32,256 nucleotides of DNA, from positions 1 through 32,256 of the forward strand of contig JAKAVM010000060.1 in assembly GCA_021827485.1 (NCBI GenBank), in the 5' to 3' direction. This document shows, piece after piece, positions 31,355-32,256 of the stretch; the stretch's first letter is position 1, and each line of letters starts with the position of its first letter. A model generated the notes under the pieces. That model was not told the origin of the DNA. It made no database searches and worked only from the letters and a program-made list of their open reading frames with translations. A program made the position numbers and the translations under genes. This DNA comes from Actinomycetes bacterium (GTDB taxonomy: Bacteria > Actinomycetota > Acidimicrobiia > Acidimicrobiales > JAKAVM01).

Positions 31355-32256
31355 TTGTCACAGGGAAATCCAGACCATCCAATAAGAGTTGCGATTGACG
31401 CGACTCCGCTACTGGGAGAAATGACGGGAGTTGGTGAGTTTTGTGCGGGAATCTTGCAAGGTCTTGGATCCTCTGGAGAGGCTCATGTATTAGCTTTTGC
31501 TGTTAGCTGGAGACGCCGTGGTGAAATTGTAGGTCATCTTGCCGATGGAGTCTTTCCAGTTACCAAGCCAATGCCAGCCAGACCGATTCACTTTGCGTGG
31601 AATCACTTTAGCAAGCCTGTTATTGAGTATTGGACCAAGAAAATTGATATTGTCCATGGAACTAACTATGTTGTACCTCCCACCCGCAAAGCTGGTCGTG
31701 TTGTTAGTGTCCACGATCTCACCACAGTTCGCTTTCCGCAGCTATGCGATCAGGCAACTCTCAAGTATCCTCGGTTGATTGAAAAGGCTGTCAGACAAGG
31801 TGCATGGGTTCATACGGACACTCAATTTATCGCCCAAGAAGTAGTTGACATCATTGGAGTTGATCCCGCGCGGGTTAGGACTGTCAGTCCTGGCATACCC
31901 AGATCGACCTTAGGGCGCGAGTTGCCAGAACCAAATCCGTTGGCAGACGAGCTTGGCAAAAGGAAGATCTCTAAGTATGTAGTCTTCGTAGGCACTATTG
32001 AACCGCGCAAGGACCTTCCAACTTTGCTCAGAGCTTTTGGAAAGCTCAATGCTTCCAATACCCATCTTGGGCTAGTAATAGTTGGAAGACGCGGTTGGGG
32101 ATCAGATGAGTTTGATAATACGTTACGGGGACTCGATTCAAGTACCCAAGACAAGATAGTTCTGACTGGATTCGTTACAAGACAAGATCGAGAGGCGATT
32201 ATTAGGAATGCTAGTTGCTTTGTCTATCCCTCTCTGTATGAAGGGTTTGGATTTCC
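31355..32256 (+). CDS. GT4-family glycosyltransferase, partial (runs off the right edge)
   Basis: 300 complete codons of a GT-B glycosyltransferase cut by the window end. The start is TTG at 31355 with GGAGG (31346-31350) four bases upstream. N-terminal VAIDATPLLGEMTGVGEF, then DIVHGTNYVVPP and VVSVHDLTTVRFPQLC, and C-terminal donor domain VVFVGTIEPRKDLPTLLRAF, GLVIVGRRGWG and YPSLYEGFGF, the first half of the EX7E nucleotide-sugar site. Such enzymes act as mannosyl- or other retaining transferases in cell-wall glycan synthesis. It is divergent from cofD but belongs in theme with the polysaccharide block. Confidence 0.93.
   Translation, partial: MSQGNPDHPIRVAIDATPLLGEMTGVGEFCAGILQGLGSSGEAHVLAFAVSWRRRGEIVGHLADGVFPVTKPMPARPIHFAWNHFSKPVIEYWTKKIDIVHGTNYVVPPTRKAGRVVSVHDLTTVRFPQLCDQATLKYPRLIEKAVRQGAWVHTDTQFIAQEVVDIIGVDPARVRTVSPGIPRSTLGRELPEPNPLADELGKRKISKYVVFVGTIEPRKDLPTLLRAFGKLNASNTHLGLVIVGRRGWGSDEFDNTLRGLDSSTQDKIVLTGFVTRQDREAIIRNASCFVYPSLYEGFGF

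Overview
The window looks like an ordinary chromosomal segment of a moderate-GC actinobacterium (composition judged by eye at roughly 45-50 %). A complete actinobacterial-type Mce operon, the F420 genes cofD and cofE, a mycobacterial-type biotin carboxylase with a fused carrier domain, a birA-LCP-rhamnose-glycosyltransferase block and frequent GTG/TTG starts all point to Actinomycetota. The moderate GC and gene content would fit an Acidimicrobiia-like lineage such as the Acidithrix/Ferrithrix group, but that placement is inference.

Positions 97-10831 hold an Mce lipid-importer system: two YrbE/MlaE-type permeases, six Mce substrate-binding proteins (the fourth and fifth are both lipoproteins), a small Mce-associated membrane protein, and a convergent ABC ATPase of the MceG type. 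The permease-to-MceE genes are coupled by start/stop overlaps or 1-nt gaps. Positions 10977-13560 are a small accessory patch: a HEAT-repeat protein, an FMN nitroreductase and a HEPN/MNT toxin-antitoxin pair whose antitoxin carries an extra ribbon-helix-helix-like N-terminus.

Positions 13694-18451 are metabolic. A rhodanese-ThiF/MoeB fusion protein is preceded by a perfect 9-bp dyad and a 15-codon leader ORF. A methylmalonyl-CoA mutase large subunit follows, then a convergent biotin carboxylase/BCCP subunit. The carboxylase and mutase could handle propionyl-CoA, a plausible product of sterol or odd-chain lipid breakdown after Mce uptake.

Positions 18630-29633 are a cell-surface polysaccharide block: birA, an LCP-family protein with degenerate catalytic motifs, rmlB, rmlD, ugd, UDP-xylose synthase, a rhamnosyltransferase-like GT2, a membrane protein of unknown role, a mannose-1-phosphate guanylyltransferase-like enzyme and a GalE-like epimerase. 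Convergent to it are cofE and cofD (F420 tail synthesis), and at the right edge begins a divergent GT4 glycosyltransferase. From memory, the order carboxylase / birA / LCP / rmlD / wbbL-like GT / manB-like NTase / fbiB / fbiA resembles the Mycobacterium tuberculosis Rv3261-Rv3285 neighbourhood.

Two structural themes run through the right half. The first is short near-exact tandem repeats (15, 19, 36, 45 and 51 bp), both inside genes and just upstream of starts. The second is intergenic gaps filled with tiny ORFs whose starts and stops overlap those of the flanking genes. No rRNA, tRNA, CRISPR array, insertion sequence or strong intrinsic terminator was found. No gene-free stretch exceeds about 225 bases; the longest is 13561-13784.
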